Assembly (NCBI GenBank): GCA_039000515.1
Contig: JBCFYV010000001.1
Coordinates: 33,688,061-33,752,060, forward strand
DNA from: Timema cristinae
Lineage: Eukaryota > Arthropoda > Insecta > Phasmatodea > Timematidae
Direction of reading: 5' to 3'
Length of the DNA: 64,000 nt
Numbering within the stretch: position 1 is the first letter of the stretch; every line of letters starts with the position of its first letter. Positions 22,561 to 32,538 of the stretch are shown one piece after another. Position numbers and translations under genes: made by a program. Below the pieces are notes generated by a model. That model was given only the letters and a program-made list of their open reading frames with translations. It did no database searches and was not told the origin of the DNA.

Positions 22561-23225
22561 TATGTAACCTCCTCCACTTTAAAGTAGCCTAATTCATTTT
22601 TTGGACCAAATATCTTTCTAAGCCCCTTGTTTTGGAAAAGCCTGCATATGTTTTCTTCTGTAAGGTAATCGACAACGTTTCTTGACACCAGGCGAGATAT
22701 TAACAACTTACTGACCGATTTCCCGACTATTTCACTAATTTCCAATATAATATGGTTATTCCTAGTTTAAATAGTTCCTAACTATTTAATCTCCTTAACC
22801 CTGTTCTTACCTCTGAACAATTACCCTACCTTATAAGCTAATACACCATAATGTAGCCGTCCGATTGTCAAAAAAAGAACCTTAACCATCAGCTAAAATC
22901 TACACTCTAATTTTCATGAGAAGGTCCTTTTATAAAATATTTTTTTAACTCCAAAATGTATACTATATTAATTTATTTATTTTATATGTATTGATAATCT
23001 CTCAAACGTGACAACTGCGTATCACATGACCTGACGTATAAATATATGAAAGTACATCTAGTAACTTCTCTTAATGTCAGAAAAAGCCCTTCTATATGAT
23101 TTTTTTTATTGTGATTTCATATATACATAAGTCAGATAATGTGATATGCAGCGATCACTTTCTATGGTGATCATCAAAACGTATCAAATGTTATCATTAC
23201 TATAGTTTACGCGATACCTTTCAGG
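22561..23225. other. Intergenic DNA with MITE trace
   Basis: The string tgaaagtacatctagtaact near 23046 matches the interior of the MITE family at 14.3 kb. No gene recognised. Confidence 0.35.
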
Positions 23226-23382
23226 TTAAACGGATTGTACCTGTTAATTGTTCTCGTCACTCGGTAGACCAATCATTGGCAAAGTACCAATATAAATGTA
23301 TTTACCATGTGGAGTAAGTTGAGCAGAACCAATGGATGATTGGTCAAATGGTGTCCGACTGGTTGATAACATATCACAAGTA

Positions 23383-23610
23383 CAGTAGCCCCATGATTTA
23401 TTTGGTGCTGACTGACAGCTCACATCTGTCTTCTGACAGTCAAAATTTAGGTATATACCTAAATTTTGAATGTCTGAAGTGACCGCTGCTAAACATATGT
23501 TTTTGCGGATCATCTGGTTCGGCGTAAGGATACGTAATTTTGTTTGGTAAATTTTTAAATCTGTCAGCTGTGAGCTGTCATTCAGCACCAAAAAAGCCAT
23601 GGGGCTACTG
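23383..23610. mobile_element. Tc1/mariner-type MITE with TA target sites
   Basis: Terminal inverted repeats of about 29 bp start CAGTAGCCCCATG and continue into tttggtgctga, mirrored at the right as tcagcaccaaa...catggggctactg. TA dinucleotides flank both ends (23381-23382, 23611-23612) as in Tc1/mariner insertions. A 24-bp perfect palindrome centred on ggtatatacc lies inside. There is no coding capacity. Confidence 0.9.
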
Positions 23611-23720
23611 TAGGTACAGTTTTAACCAGCCCTGATAACCCAGGCAATTCACTCCACGGCTGGTTGAAGCAGATCTAACAACTTTTCGAGAAGTCTTGTT
23701 GGTTTTAATTGCATCTAGTG

Positions 23721-24290
23721 TAGGGATGAGAAAAAAGTATCGATACTTTACTAATATCTCTCTTTTCCTTTCGATACTAGTTTTTTTCTATTCGATATTT
23801 TTTTCCCGATACTTTTGCTGATATTAGTACTCACACTCCGGTATCGGATCAGTATCGAAAGAAACAACGTATTTGTTATCTTCGCTCATGCTGCGATTAT
23901 ATGTTTACTAAGGTGGACTGGGAGGAAGAACAAAATGACATTCTTTCTCAATTCTCATTAATTTTTAGAAACTCTAACATTCAATCTCTTTTAGCTCGTC
24001 ATAATTCATAGCTGCCCTTTCATCTTTGTTTATAAATACAGTCTGAGACCTGACGGGTTGAGTGGCGACCAGTCTACAACCGGTTATCAATGAGTACGGC
24101 CATCATAAAATAAACAAAAGAAACTTTTGTATATTCAATTCAAGTCCCCAAAGCAGATGAAGCAGAACATTTTATATTAGTTTCGATACCGATACTTACT
24201 GTTATCGATACATTTCTTTCGATACTAGTGCGTTATCGATACTTTTAATGAAAACAGTATAAATACCTTTATTACGATACTACATCCCTA
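23721..24290. mobile_element. hAT-type MITE, 570 bp
   Basis: The ends are TAGGGATG and CATCCCTA, typical of hAT elements. The 8-bp flanks atctagtg (23713-23720) and atcgagtg (24291-24298) match at 7 of 8 positions. Subterminal zones on both sides are packed with TATCGATA (perfect copies at 23738, 24203 and 24234) and the related half-motif tttcgatact. No transposase frame is present, so an autonomous hAT elsewhere must have moved it. Confidence 0.9.
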
Positions 24291-24445
24291 ATCGAGTGTC
24301 GACACGAGTCTTGGTAACTTTAACTTTAATGGAAACAACATTTTACATCTGGGACTAAGAAAGTTTATAATTATATTTCTAAAAGTAACAGGCCTCTTTA
24401 AAAAGACTTGTCAGGCAGAGTCACTACAAATCTGCAAAGCTGTTA

Positions 24446-24639
24446 TTACTGACATAGTAGTACCGGGACGAGGATCATCACAAAGAGGGAACAAGGGTGT
24501 TTATAGAGTTTTGAAATGGATGGATAGGGTGAGGAATGAGGAAGTGTTGAGGAGGCTAGGAGAGAAAATGAGCCGATAAGGATGAAAACGAAGAGAAAAA
24601 CCTCTTGGCTGGACCACACATTATGTAGGGATTGTTTTA
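24446..24639 (+). pseudogene. LINE reverse-transcriptase fragment, 5' part
   Basis: The frame reads VLKWMDRVRNEEVLRRLGEK and then, after a frame change, a KTSWL.HTL motif. This resembles the RM..E.VL...GE...L...I..RK..WLGH stretch of LINE ORF2. It is interrupted by a DNA transposon and resumes at 25232. Confidence 0.75.
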
Positions 24640-25231
24640 GGGCCCCACACACGGTCAGTTTCGGACTGATCAGTCGTGTGTATGCAAGAAAGGCTGACTG
24701 ATCAGTCCGAAACTGACGGACTGATGGTGCGATGACTCCATCAAACCGGACTGTGGACTGTCGGTCCATCAGTCCGAAACTGACCGTGTTTGGGGAGAGC
24801 GGGCGAGAGCTCAGTCCGAACCATCAGTCCATCAGTCTGCCGCCGAGTGTCGTGGAGCAAACAACACTGCGTGTAGGCTTCTTTATTGTTTTTGAGTGAG
24901 AAGTACTGTGTTAAATTTTAAGTGTTTCAATTTAATTGTGCGTTCGTACTTGTGAGTGTTCGATGTCTTCCTGGTCAAAAGACTTTCTTTTAGAAACTCT
25001 CCCCCCACCCGAATTTTCTTTTCCATCCTTTTTTGTTTTGTTTTTTGTTTCCGCTTTCTAACAACAAGTGCAATTGAAGCACATAAGGTTTCTTCCATAT
25101 TACAGTAAAACACTAAAATATGTCCAGCACCAACCACCTCTATTTCAGACTGACCGTGTGTATGCAAAGCTTCAGTTCAGTTCGGAATGATTAGTCCGAA
25201 CTGAAAGCTGTACTGATCGTGTGTGGAGTCC
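24640..25231. mobile_element. Non-autonomous DNA transposon inside a LINE
   Basis: The ends are inverted: gggccccacacacggtcagt at the left and tactgatcgtgtgtggagtc at the right. The interior near both ends is filled with copies of the palindrome-rich motif cagtccgaaactga and with cgtgtgtatgcaa. The element splits a LINE reading frame cleanly. No matching target-site duplication was found. The superfamily is unassigned. Confidence 0.8.
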
Positions 25232-25400
25232 AGTAGAGAGGATCATATCGGGGAGGATAGAAGGACAAATAGGAGGAAGGTTTGGAATGTTAACAGATAT
25301 CTTGAAAGGAAGAAGATACAAAAAAGGATTAAAGAAGACGCTCAGGACCTGAGAAAATGGAAGATATCCAATTGATACCTGTCTCAAGATATATTCACAG
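25232..25400 (+). pseudogene. LINE reverse-transcriptase fragment, 3' part
   Basis: The frame reads IGGRFGMLTDILKGRRYKK followed by EDAQDLRKWK, the classic LINE ORF2 end (GML.DI..G..Y...K..A.DR..W). It continues the fragment at 24446-24639. Confidence 0.78.
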
Positions 25401-25635
25401 AAGAAGATAATGATGAAAAATTGTTACCTTCCATCCAAACGTGTCTTGCCGTTTATTTGATGGAAAATTTGGCAATTATCTGTGTATATAAAGAAACAAA
25501 ATGCACGAAATAACATTTTGGGAAATTGGTGGTATTTTCAAAATATCATTTGCAACCGGATGAAAAATCATAAGCTTTCAAATGGTGACATTAGGCACCA
25601 GTTTAAAAAAAATCGAGTATGGCTGGCTATTTGCA
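25401..25635. other. Intergenic DNA
   Basis: No recognised feature. Confidence 0.35.
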
Positions 25636-25765
25636 TATGTACACTAATATGGTAGGGTCGAGGAAGTTAATTTAGGAGAAATGTACCCACATTGTCTGGA
25701 AGTATAGTGGAAAACCATTAATTACAAACCCACCTTGCTCCAACGAACCCGGCTGTTATTTGATT
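25636..25765 (-). repeat. SINE-A fragment
   Basis: Body ggagaaatgtacccacattg and a decayed B box (cggctgttatttgattcccc) in inverted orientation. Confidence 0.55.
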
Positions 25766-25794
25766 CCCCGCAATTTAGTCTGTTACGAGATTGA

Positions 25795-25882
25795 ATTATA
25801 CATTTTGGGTCAAACCGGGGATTGAACCTGGGATCCTTAGCGCAGACATGCTACCGACTTAGCTAAGGTGTCAGACTATAAT
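25795..25882 (-). repeat. SINE-C tRNA-like head
   Basis: Inverted B box ggggattgaacctgggatcc and A box ctaccgacttagctaaggtg match the head of the SINE-C copy at 62.9 kb. Confidence 0.7.
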
Positions 25883-25959
25883 TTTTGTATTTCTAATTAT
25901 TTCTTTTGTGGAACAGTTAATTTATCCAGAGTGGAATTTGAAGCAATTGTTTTTAGTCA

Positions 25960-26150
25960 GCTCTAAAAAGGTTTCAAATATTTTCTGGGGGTAAGACCAC
26001 TTTAAAAAGCTTTAGAGCAGTCTAAATAAAGCATAAAAAAAATCCAGGCAAAGATCATTACCTAAAATAGCTTCTAAGAGTAATCCGATTTTCAAAGATT
26101 TGTTGAAGGAGGACCACGCCAATAGATTCTAGGAATATTCTATTTTAAAA
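25960..26150. repeat. Degenerate tandem repeat, about 90 bp, left part
   Basis: Strings such as aaaatagcttctaagagtaa followed by tccgattttcaaa recur in 26440-26620 as ataatagcttctagggacat with cccaattttcaa. The array was split by a SINE-A. Its nature is unknown. Confidence 0.5.
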
Positions 26151-26152
26151 AA

Positions 26153-26405
26153 CCGGCTTCGGTGTCCGCATGGTCTAAGACGTCATCTCTAAATAGACTG
26201 GACAGCAGATGACAAAGAGATTGGGGCTGGAATCCCAGTCGGGTGTACTGAGGTTGGGTTTTTTTCTAAATGGTTTTTCAGTCTACCTCAATAAAACTGT
26301 GGGAACACTTCCTCTTAATTCAACTTTACTTATCTCTAACTCATTAGCGTGATTAGTACACGTGCGTATAACTTGAACAGTTAGTAAGACGCGGTGTTAA
26401 AATAA
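26153..26405 (+). repeat. SINE-A copy (A2)
   Basis: Head ggcttcggtgtccgcatggt, B box gggctggaatcccag, body and tail cgtataacttgaacagttag. It splits a degenerate tandem repeat. Confidence 0.85.
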
Positions 26406-26439
26406 AATTCGAATTAAAACAAAAAATAATCAATCCAAC

Positions 26440-26620
26440 AATGACCTCTTTTTATATATTTCAGGAGCATGCCAATTTCAAAAATGTAAGGGGGGAGGAT
26501 CCATTCCAAATATCTTGTAAGGGAGTTTTTTTTTTTTAGTAAATTCCCGGTGACAACGCCCACCTATAATAGCTTCTAGGGACATCCCAATTTTCAACCT
26601 ACGCTCCCTGATCCAAGCCC
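26440..26620. repeat. Degenerate tandem repeat, right part
   Basis: Continues the repeat seen at 25960-26150 (aggagcatgccaatttcaaa; aatagcttctagggacatcc). Confidence 0.5.
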
Positions 26621-27078
26621 CTCAAATTCGCCTTTATTGCTAATCACCCCTTCCCTTGACAAAAATGAGCTCCACCGCCATTGTTCCGCTCTGTTGTAGA
26701 CCTAAGCCTTAAACCTTGTGATCAGTTCGGAACCATATTTTGTTCTCTTGACTTTGCAAGTCCAGGGATCAACAACAGCGCCGACCTCGCCTTCTTCTAT
26801 TAAGCCCCAAGGTCAATCGACGCAGTTTAAAACCATGACTCAGGAGTGCGTGTGCGTAAGGAGTTCACGTCATCGTAGGTCAGTGCCATAGATAGAATAA
26901 AGAAAATACTGTGGATGTTGCAGTAAACATTGACAAACGTGAATAAATCAAATAAATTATTTATTACATAACTAATGAAATATAGTTCACTACAACGTTT
27001 TGTTTTGATCTCCTTTAAGTTATTGCAAAACTAAACGTCGTCTGGAATGATTACATGAACACAAGTTTAATTTTATTA
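26621..27078. other. Intergenic DNA
   Basis: No recognised feature. Somewhat less AT-rich at 26.6-26.9 kb. Confidence 0.35.
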
Positions 27079-27318
27079 TTTTAGCACCGCGCCTTACTAC
27101 CATCGGTTTATGCTGTAGCTATTACCTAATTGTTGGATTGGAAGGTTGAATTTAAAGAAAGTGTATCGACATTAGCGTGGAGGGAGAGAGGAAAGCACCA
27201 TTAGGAAAAACCATCCTTAATACACTCGACTGGAACTCCAACCCCGAGCTCTCCGTCATCGGCAATCTAGTTTATTGTGAGAGTGACGCCATAGACCTTG
27301 CGGCCACCGATTCAGGTC
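27079..27318 (-). repeat. SINE-A copy (A2)
   Basis: Inverted tail tagcaccgcgccttactacc through body to head ttgcggccaccgattcaggt. It abuts a plus-strand SINE-A at its head end. Confidence 0.8.
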
Positions 27319-27515
27319 CATCCTAACTGGTTTGCAGTGATGGGGAGGTTGAATTCCCGGCCTAGTTCACTGATTTGTTTTCACCTTAAAACTTTTTAAC
27401 TCACCCTCCACGTAAATGAGGGTACATTTCCTTTAAATAATACCTTCCTCATCCTTACCCCATAATGTAAATATACGGATAGCCCGGATGGGTAGTATTA
27501 CATGGTGCACGAATA
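27319..27515 (+). repeat. SINE-A copy, head-to-head with the previous one
   Basis: Decayed B box (aggttgaattcccggcctag), body caccctccacgtaaatgagg and tail cggatagcccggatgggtag. Confidence 0.7.
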
Positions 27516-27815
27516 GAAATCACAGTAATTTAGTTTGAAAATGTTGTAATGTGATTCTTTAGATGTTCGAGATGCAAAATACCACTAAAATAGCGGGATT
27601 TTGTTGACACACAATACATTAGTCGACTGTGACTCAAAGACAATTTTATTTTACCTCTTGTAAAACTTACAGTAGTTATTATATACTATTATGATAACAG
27701 CCTCGTTTTCGCACTTTAATGTTTTGAAAGGATGCATTTTAATTTAAATATAAAATTAATTGCAATTTAGGTGGTGAGAACCCATATTTTTTTAAATTAG
27801 TACGCTAAATATCCA
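27516..27815. other. Intergenic DNA
   Basis: No recognised feature. Confidence 0.35.
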
Positions 27816-27819
27816 GGCT

Positions 27820-27932
27820 CTTAACAACTTAAACTAAGAGATATAGAGATCGTGAGGATATCTTAGAGGAATTGCACACATTTGTGTCCAGAGAGGATGG
27901 GAAAACTCACACCGATAAATCAAAGGTGGATT
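27820..27932 (-). repeat. SINE-A fragment, degraded
   Basis: A body trace (tcttagaggaattgcacaca; agagaggatgggaaaac) in inverted orientation. The tail is barely recognisable. Confidence 0.45.
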
Positions 27933-27933
27933 A

Positions 27934-28160
27934 TTATATTATTATTATTATTATTATTTATTATTAACCTCGTGTCTTACTACCCGTTCGGGTTTAACGC
28001 ACTTACGCTAATGTGTAATGGTACGATGATTGTGAGATGAAATGGAGGACCTACAGTTTAACGTGGAATCCGAACCACGGTGGAGGCCTGGCACTCCCCA
28101 CATTCACAAGTTGTGGTTAATACACACGTCTTGTCGGAGGTGAAGGAAGGGTTTGTAAAA
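27934..28160 (-). repeat. SINE-B copy
   Basis: (att)n terminus, tail cgtgtcttactacccgttcg and body aaccacggtggaggcctggc to ggaggtgaaggaagggtttg. The tRNA head is absent. Confidence 0.88.
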
Positions 28161-28164
28161 AGTT

Positions 28165-28265
28165 GGAATACCACAACAACAGCATCATATAGAGATTCGA
28201 ACCTCTACCTCATAGTCACTGAAAATCCAATCTTTTATGAGTTGACGCGTTAGACCACATGATTA
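28165..28265 (-). repeat. SINE-A head half
   Basis: Inverted B box gagattcgaacctctacctc and head gacgcgttagaccacatga. With the fragment at 27820-27932 it may be one SINE-A interrupted by the SINE-B. Confidence 0.6.
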
Positions 28266-30560
28266 ATGCACTCTACCTTCCCTTCCCAACTTTATCCCCC
28301 CCTCACCCCCCCCCCCCACTTTTATTCCGTGGGCCTACTTGCTCACTTGATTCATGTTGATGAGGTGATTCACGGATGATCGATGACAGATAAACCCGGG
28401 GTTATCCTCAGACAACATGTGCTAAAACCAAGAGAGATTCGTGATAATACACTATAAATCATCTGGATTAGTCCCTTCTTTAACTGCGACCTTGAAAACC
28501 ACTTTGCATGAGTGTATTTGTGTGTTTATGCTATTTTTTGCATCTCAAGATTAGATTGTGGCAGCACATGAAGAGGAAAGGGGGGTAAAAGTCACATCAC
28601 CCACATTTTTCAGGGCAACCAACACCTTTTATATCTCAAACTTCCACAAGGACCCCGGCAAATGCTTTATTATTTTTAACTAGTTTAAATATGACAAAAA
28701 AAATCTTTTATACTACAATCTAAAGTGGATTAGAAAGGTTCCACGATTGTTTAACAGATGGCAGCACTGAGGTAAAATTTAACTTTTCCCCTCTACACTT
28801 CATATCCAAACTATTGGATTCTTCAAGATTCCCAGACTCTTGAAATTTGGTCGTTTACCCAAAGCCAAAGACGAAAAATAGATAATAAATCACAACATTA
28901 ACTTTTTAACATTCTAACATATATAGGTCTATACATATTTTCAAATTTTAGGAAAACATTTAATTAATTTTACTTTTAAGAAATGCACTATGCAGTTTTC
29001 AATGTTCACCCTGTTTACCCTGAAAGCTAACAAGCTACTATTGTGCATTTTATAAGACAAGGTTTATAAGATAGGCTCAATCAGTCTTATCTTGACAACA
29101 CTATAGCTCTTATAATAAGCTATGGCATAGTGGTCCGTTTATCCTGAAAGGTATCAATCAGTCTTTCCTCGGTGGATTACACCATGGCCTTATATTGTAA
29201 GCTACGCCATAGTGGAAATATGCGAGGGAAACTTAATACCTTCCAAGATTAACTGAGTGTACTCTGTCTGTACATACTATTATAGTTTTCACTCTTAATG
29301 TGGTAATATCACAATATATCAATAAGTTTATAGACAGGTATGTTGTATTAAATTAAAACATAACAATGTTTGTTAATACTATTTCTTTATAGCTTCGGAA
29401 CAAATGCTGTATTGTTTTTTAAAATTTGGTTTTATCCATAATTCAAAAAAAACAACATTAAGTTTATAATTTACTATATTAATGTTATGTAAGCTTAAAA
29501 ATTATATTAATGTTTATATTAAAATATCACCATTATTATTATTGTTTAATTTTGTTTTAATGTTTTGTTTTGATTTTGTTTAGTGAACTTATTTTTGTAT
29601 TTTGTCTTTATGACAATTCTGTATCGTAGTACTTGTGAAATTAAATATAAGTCATTCACGAGCTAAGTTTACCTGGATGACAGCTCGAAATGTTACTAGA
29701 AGTAATCCCTAATATATCACTACGCCAACAGCTTACATATATCACTTTGGATCACTGTAATGAAAACAGGTGGTATTATATTAATGCGATAGTTAACCAC
29801 AGTAATTTAGACCAATATTATTTATATATTTATTTAAGGTCGGACACAAAGTTTATTTATAGTTTTATTCCCCTTAAAAAAATATTAACACATCTTTCAC
29901 AAAAACTTATATAATGAACATAGCTTCAAAATGGCGACTGACGAATCTAAACCATATGATTGAACATAACGGTAAACAAGTTTTTTACAATGATGCAGAC
30001 ACGCAGTTGATGAACATATTTTATTCAGTTAAATATTTCAAAATACGATAAAATAATCATAAAATCATATATTGTATGTAAAAAATTGACAACAATTTTC
30101 TCTTTTCCAAATAAATATGATGCCTGTATTAAAAAGATATTGATGTGTGCACTATATTACACAAAATCAGTAACGTTCCAAAACGAAAAATAAATATTTT
30201 TAGTTATGTTTAAAATATTGTTTCGAGTTGGATAAAATGAAATTATTTAAAAAAAGGAAATAGTATGAGAAAACTTAAGTTTACGTTATTTTAAATGTAA
30301 TATATAACAGGTAATTAAAGATCTTTACATTTATAACAAAACTGTGATATTTTACAAGTGTTGGCAACCCAAAACCTAAACATATGATTTTCGAACTGTC
30401 ATCCAGGTAAAAATCTATCGTGAACGGAATATAGCCATGTAAGTGGGGAGGTATAGCTGACTCACGGTAGCTCGGGCCCTAGACGGCAGGAGAAAAACGG
30501 GTAAAAACACAGTTTAGTAGACGTTCGCCTCACATATATGTGCTGCTGTCACTTTCGCAA
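28266..30560. other. AT-rich intergenic DNA
   Basis: A C-run lies near 28300-28318. Long A/T tracts follow. No gene, SINE or inverted repeat recognised over about 2.3 kb. Confidence 0.5.
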
Positions 30561-30575
30561 GGTTTTTTTTTAAAT

Positions 30576-30823
30576 CTAGCACCGCGTCCTACTGCCCTTC
30601 GGGTTATACGCTTAAATACTAATTACGCTAGTGTGTTAGGAATTGGGAAGGTTCAATTTAGAGGAAGGGAACCCGAATTTGCGTGGAGGAAGTGTGGAAA
30701 ACCATTGAGGAAAAACCATACCCAGTTCACCCGAGTGAGATTCGAACCTTGATCTCCCCATCCTCGGCAGTCTAGATCAACATGAAACTAGCACGTTAGC
30801 CAACTTCACCAACGAGGCGGGTC
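30576..30823 (-). repeat. SINE-A copy (A1)
   Basis: Inverted tail tagcaccgcgtcctactgcc, body ggaagggaacccgaatttgc, B box gagattcgaaccttgatctc and head accaacgaggcgggtc. Confidence 0.9.
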
Positions 30824-31025
30824 TTTCGCGAGTGAAGTAAAATTAACAAAAATATATTAGCTATATGAAATTTTTTCCAAATATATTTTCAGCTGTTATA
30901 AAAGGGCAAATATTACTGCTAACGGACTTTTGCTGGAATAATCACTTTGGGTAGGCCTACCTATAAGTGCTTTATATAATATAGCTTTAACATTATTGGC
31001 GTAAGGTTTGGTTATTGTTAAGAGT

Positions 31026-31255
31026 CCATTCGCCATAGGAGTGGTGGTAACTGACAGCTAGCAGAAGATGTAAAAATGGTTAAAAGAAAAACACAATTAA
31101 AAACAAATGGTTTGCTGTGGAAGTTTCGGCTGCCAAAATTGAAAACAAATCAGTAATTTGGCCTTGCAGATCATATGGATTGGCGAATGGATACATTAGA
31201 GTGTATCTGGTAACTTTAGCTATCTGTCCGTTACCACCACTCCTATCGTAAATGG
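31026..31255. mobile_element. MITE with about 37-bp terminal inverted repeats
   Basis: The left end begins ccattcgccataggagtggt and the right end is its near mirror, accactcctatcgtaaatgg. Similarity continues inward through ggtaac, gacag and agc, for about 32 of 37 matches. The element is 230 bp, non-coding, and related to the copy at 14.3 kb. The superfamily is unassigned and no target-site duplication is clear. Confidence 0.85.
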
Positions 31256-31580
31256 GGTGTAGCTTTAACACACCTGATAACTTTGTTAATATTCCAACAT
31301 TTATGTTAAACATTAAAAAGGATCTATTTTTTGGACATTAAACTTATTACTCCTAGACCATGCATACTTCGTCACTTTTGCACCTGCTGAACCAAAATTT
31401 ATCAAAGAAGTATTACGTTATTTGAGTCATTGCATATAAGCAGACTTTTACTTTTGATCAGTGCATGTGTATCTACTTCTCTTTAGTCGAGCGCAACTAA
31501 TTTTATTTGTGGCTGTGACGTCATATTTTTTTTTAACATTGTGGCAGTTTGCAGTGCTGTTTTAAATGAAAACTTAAAAC

Positions 31581-31602
31581 TTTTTTTTTTGTCATGTTTC
31601 AG
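31581..31602 (+). promoter_or_regulatory. 3' splice acceptor before EMRE coding exon
   Basis: A run of ten T, then gtcatgtttcag, forms a strong polypyrimidine-AG acceptor 15 bases before the EMRE ATG. It implies at least one upstream non-coding exon. Confidence 0.7.
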
Positions 31603-31617
31603 GTCGAGGCGTGTGCC

Positions 31618-31890
31618 ATGACGCTAGCGGTACTTATCCGGAAATCACACGCTTTATGCCGCAGCTTTGAAGTTAACCGCCGTAGCGTCAGATTGCGCAA
31701 CAGTCGATCTAGGAGACCTGTGGTCGGAAAAGACGATCCCGTTCCACCAGCACCACGGGTTGTTAATTTTGGTCTGTTGAAAGTTATCTGCGCTGTGGCA
31801 GTCGGCATGTATGTGGGCGACGACATAGGTAGCAGCATAAGAACATTTTTGCTGGAACAATTCGATTTTCCTAACCCTGACGATTTATGA
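31618..31890 (+). CDS. EMRE: Essential MCU regulator (EMRE), mitochondrial
   Basis: This is a 90-residue single-pass inner-membrane subunit of the mitochondrial calcium uniporter, which in animals bridges the MCU pore and the MICU gatekeepers. The N-terminal 45 residues are rich in Arg, Ser and Ala with few acids, as expected of a matrix-targeting presequence. A PRVVNFGLLKVI block then leads into one hydrophobic segment (about residues 51-67) ending MYVG, followed by FLLEQFDFPNPDDL. The order P-V-x-FGLL, YVG, LLE, F-x-P, acidic tail is the EMRE signature. Two things are odd. The family's GxxxS after YVG reads GDDIG here, and the acidic tail has shrunk to DDL. The ATG at 31618 was chosen because it follows a strong splice acceptor. 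An in-frame ATG at 31594 lies inside that acceptor. Coding GC is well above the surroundings. Confidence 0.88.
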   Translation: MTLAVLIRKSHALCRSFEVNRRSVRLRNSRSRRPVVGKDDPVPPAPRVVNFGLLKVICAVAVGMYVGDDIGSSIRTFLLEQFDFPNPDDL

Positions 31891-32267
31891 GTGTATAAAA
31901 CAATGACAAACTGCAAATATAAATTTGCAAGATAGTCTGATGACTTTAAATGAATGGTATTTTATTCATTCCGTTTATAACGTAATCGTGGTAAAAAAAA
32001 ATTGTAATAACTGTGAAAAATGACAGAATTGCCATTTTTTTTAACATAAGCTATTATTAAAACTAACCAATGTATTATATATTATGAAACGTTCAAAGCT
32101 TATGTATTGTAAAAACATGTTATTAAAAATTAAAGTAATATTAACAAAAATTCTATGTAGTAAACAAATTACTAATAAGCGCTTCACCTTTAAACTGTGA
32201 TATAAATGCTGTGTTCAAATGTAACTATAACAAGCTGTAATTTTTTTATTATCTATTCTCGGTAACA

Positions 32268-32273
32268 AATAAA
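32268..32273 (+). terminator. Candidate poly(A) signal of EMRE
   Basis: AATAAA about 380 bases after the stop codon, in an AT-rich 3' region. Confidence 0.5.
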
Positions 32274-32501
32274 TTTAACACGTTTCATTACATTTTTTTA
32301 TTCCTTTACAAGATAGATATTATTACTTTAACTGATAACATAATTATAGTTTCGTAAGTTATTTTGCTTTTTTTTTTCTAAATCCCGTTTTACCTTGCCT
32401 TATTTATCATTATATCTTAAAATAGTTTATCTTATCACCTAAAATTTACTGGCTTACCTATATTATATAATATTTTGTATGTATATTTAACGTGAATTTA
32501 C

Positions 32502-32538
32502 TTAACCAAGGTGTTATACCACATAACACCTTGGTTAA
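32502..32538. repeat. Perfect 16-bp hairpin downstream of EMRE
   Basis: ttaaccaaggtgttat and its exact reverse complement are separated by five bases (accac). It lies about 230 bases past the EMRE poly(A) signal. Its function is unknown. Confidence 0.85.

Noticed and set aside
24446..24769. 107-codon minus-strand frame
   Set aside because: The plus strand carries the LINE reverse-transcriptase motif here. The minus frame crosses the transposon boundary and has no domain.
29690..29914. 74-codon frame
   Set aside because: Low-complexity AT-rich intergenic DNA, no homology signal.
31599..31916. 105-codon and 68-codon minus-strand frames over EMRE
   Set aside because: They are antisense shadows of the EMRE exon without known motifs.
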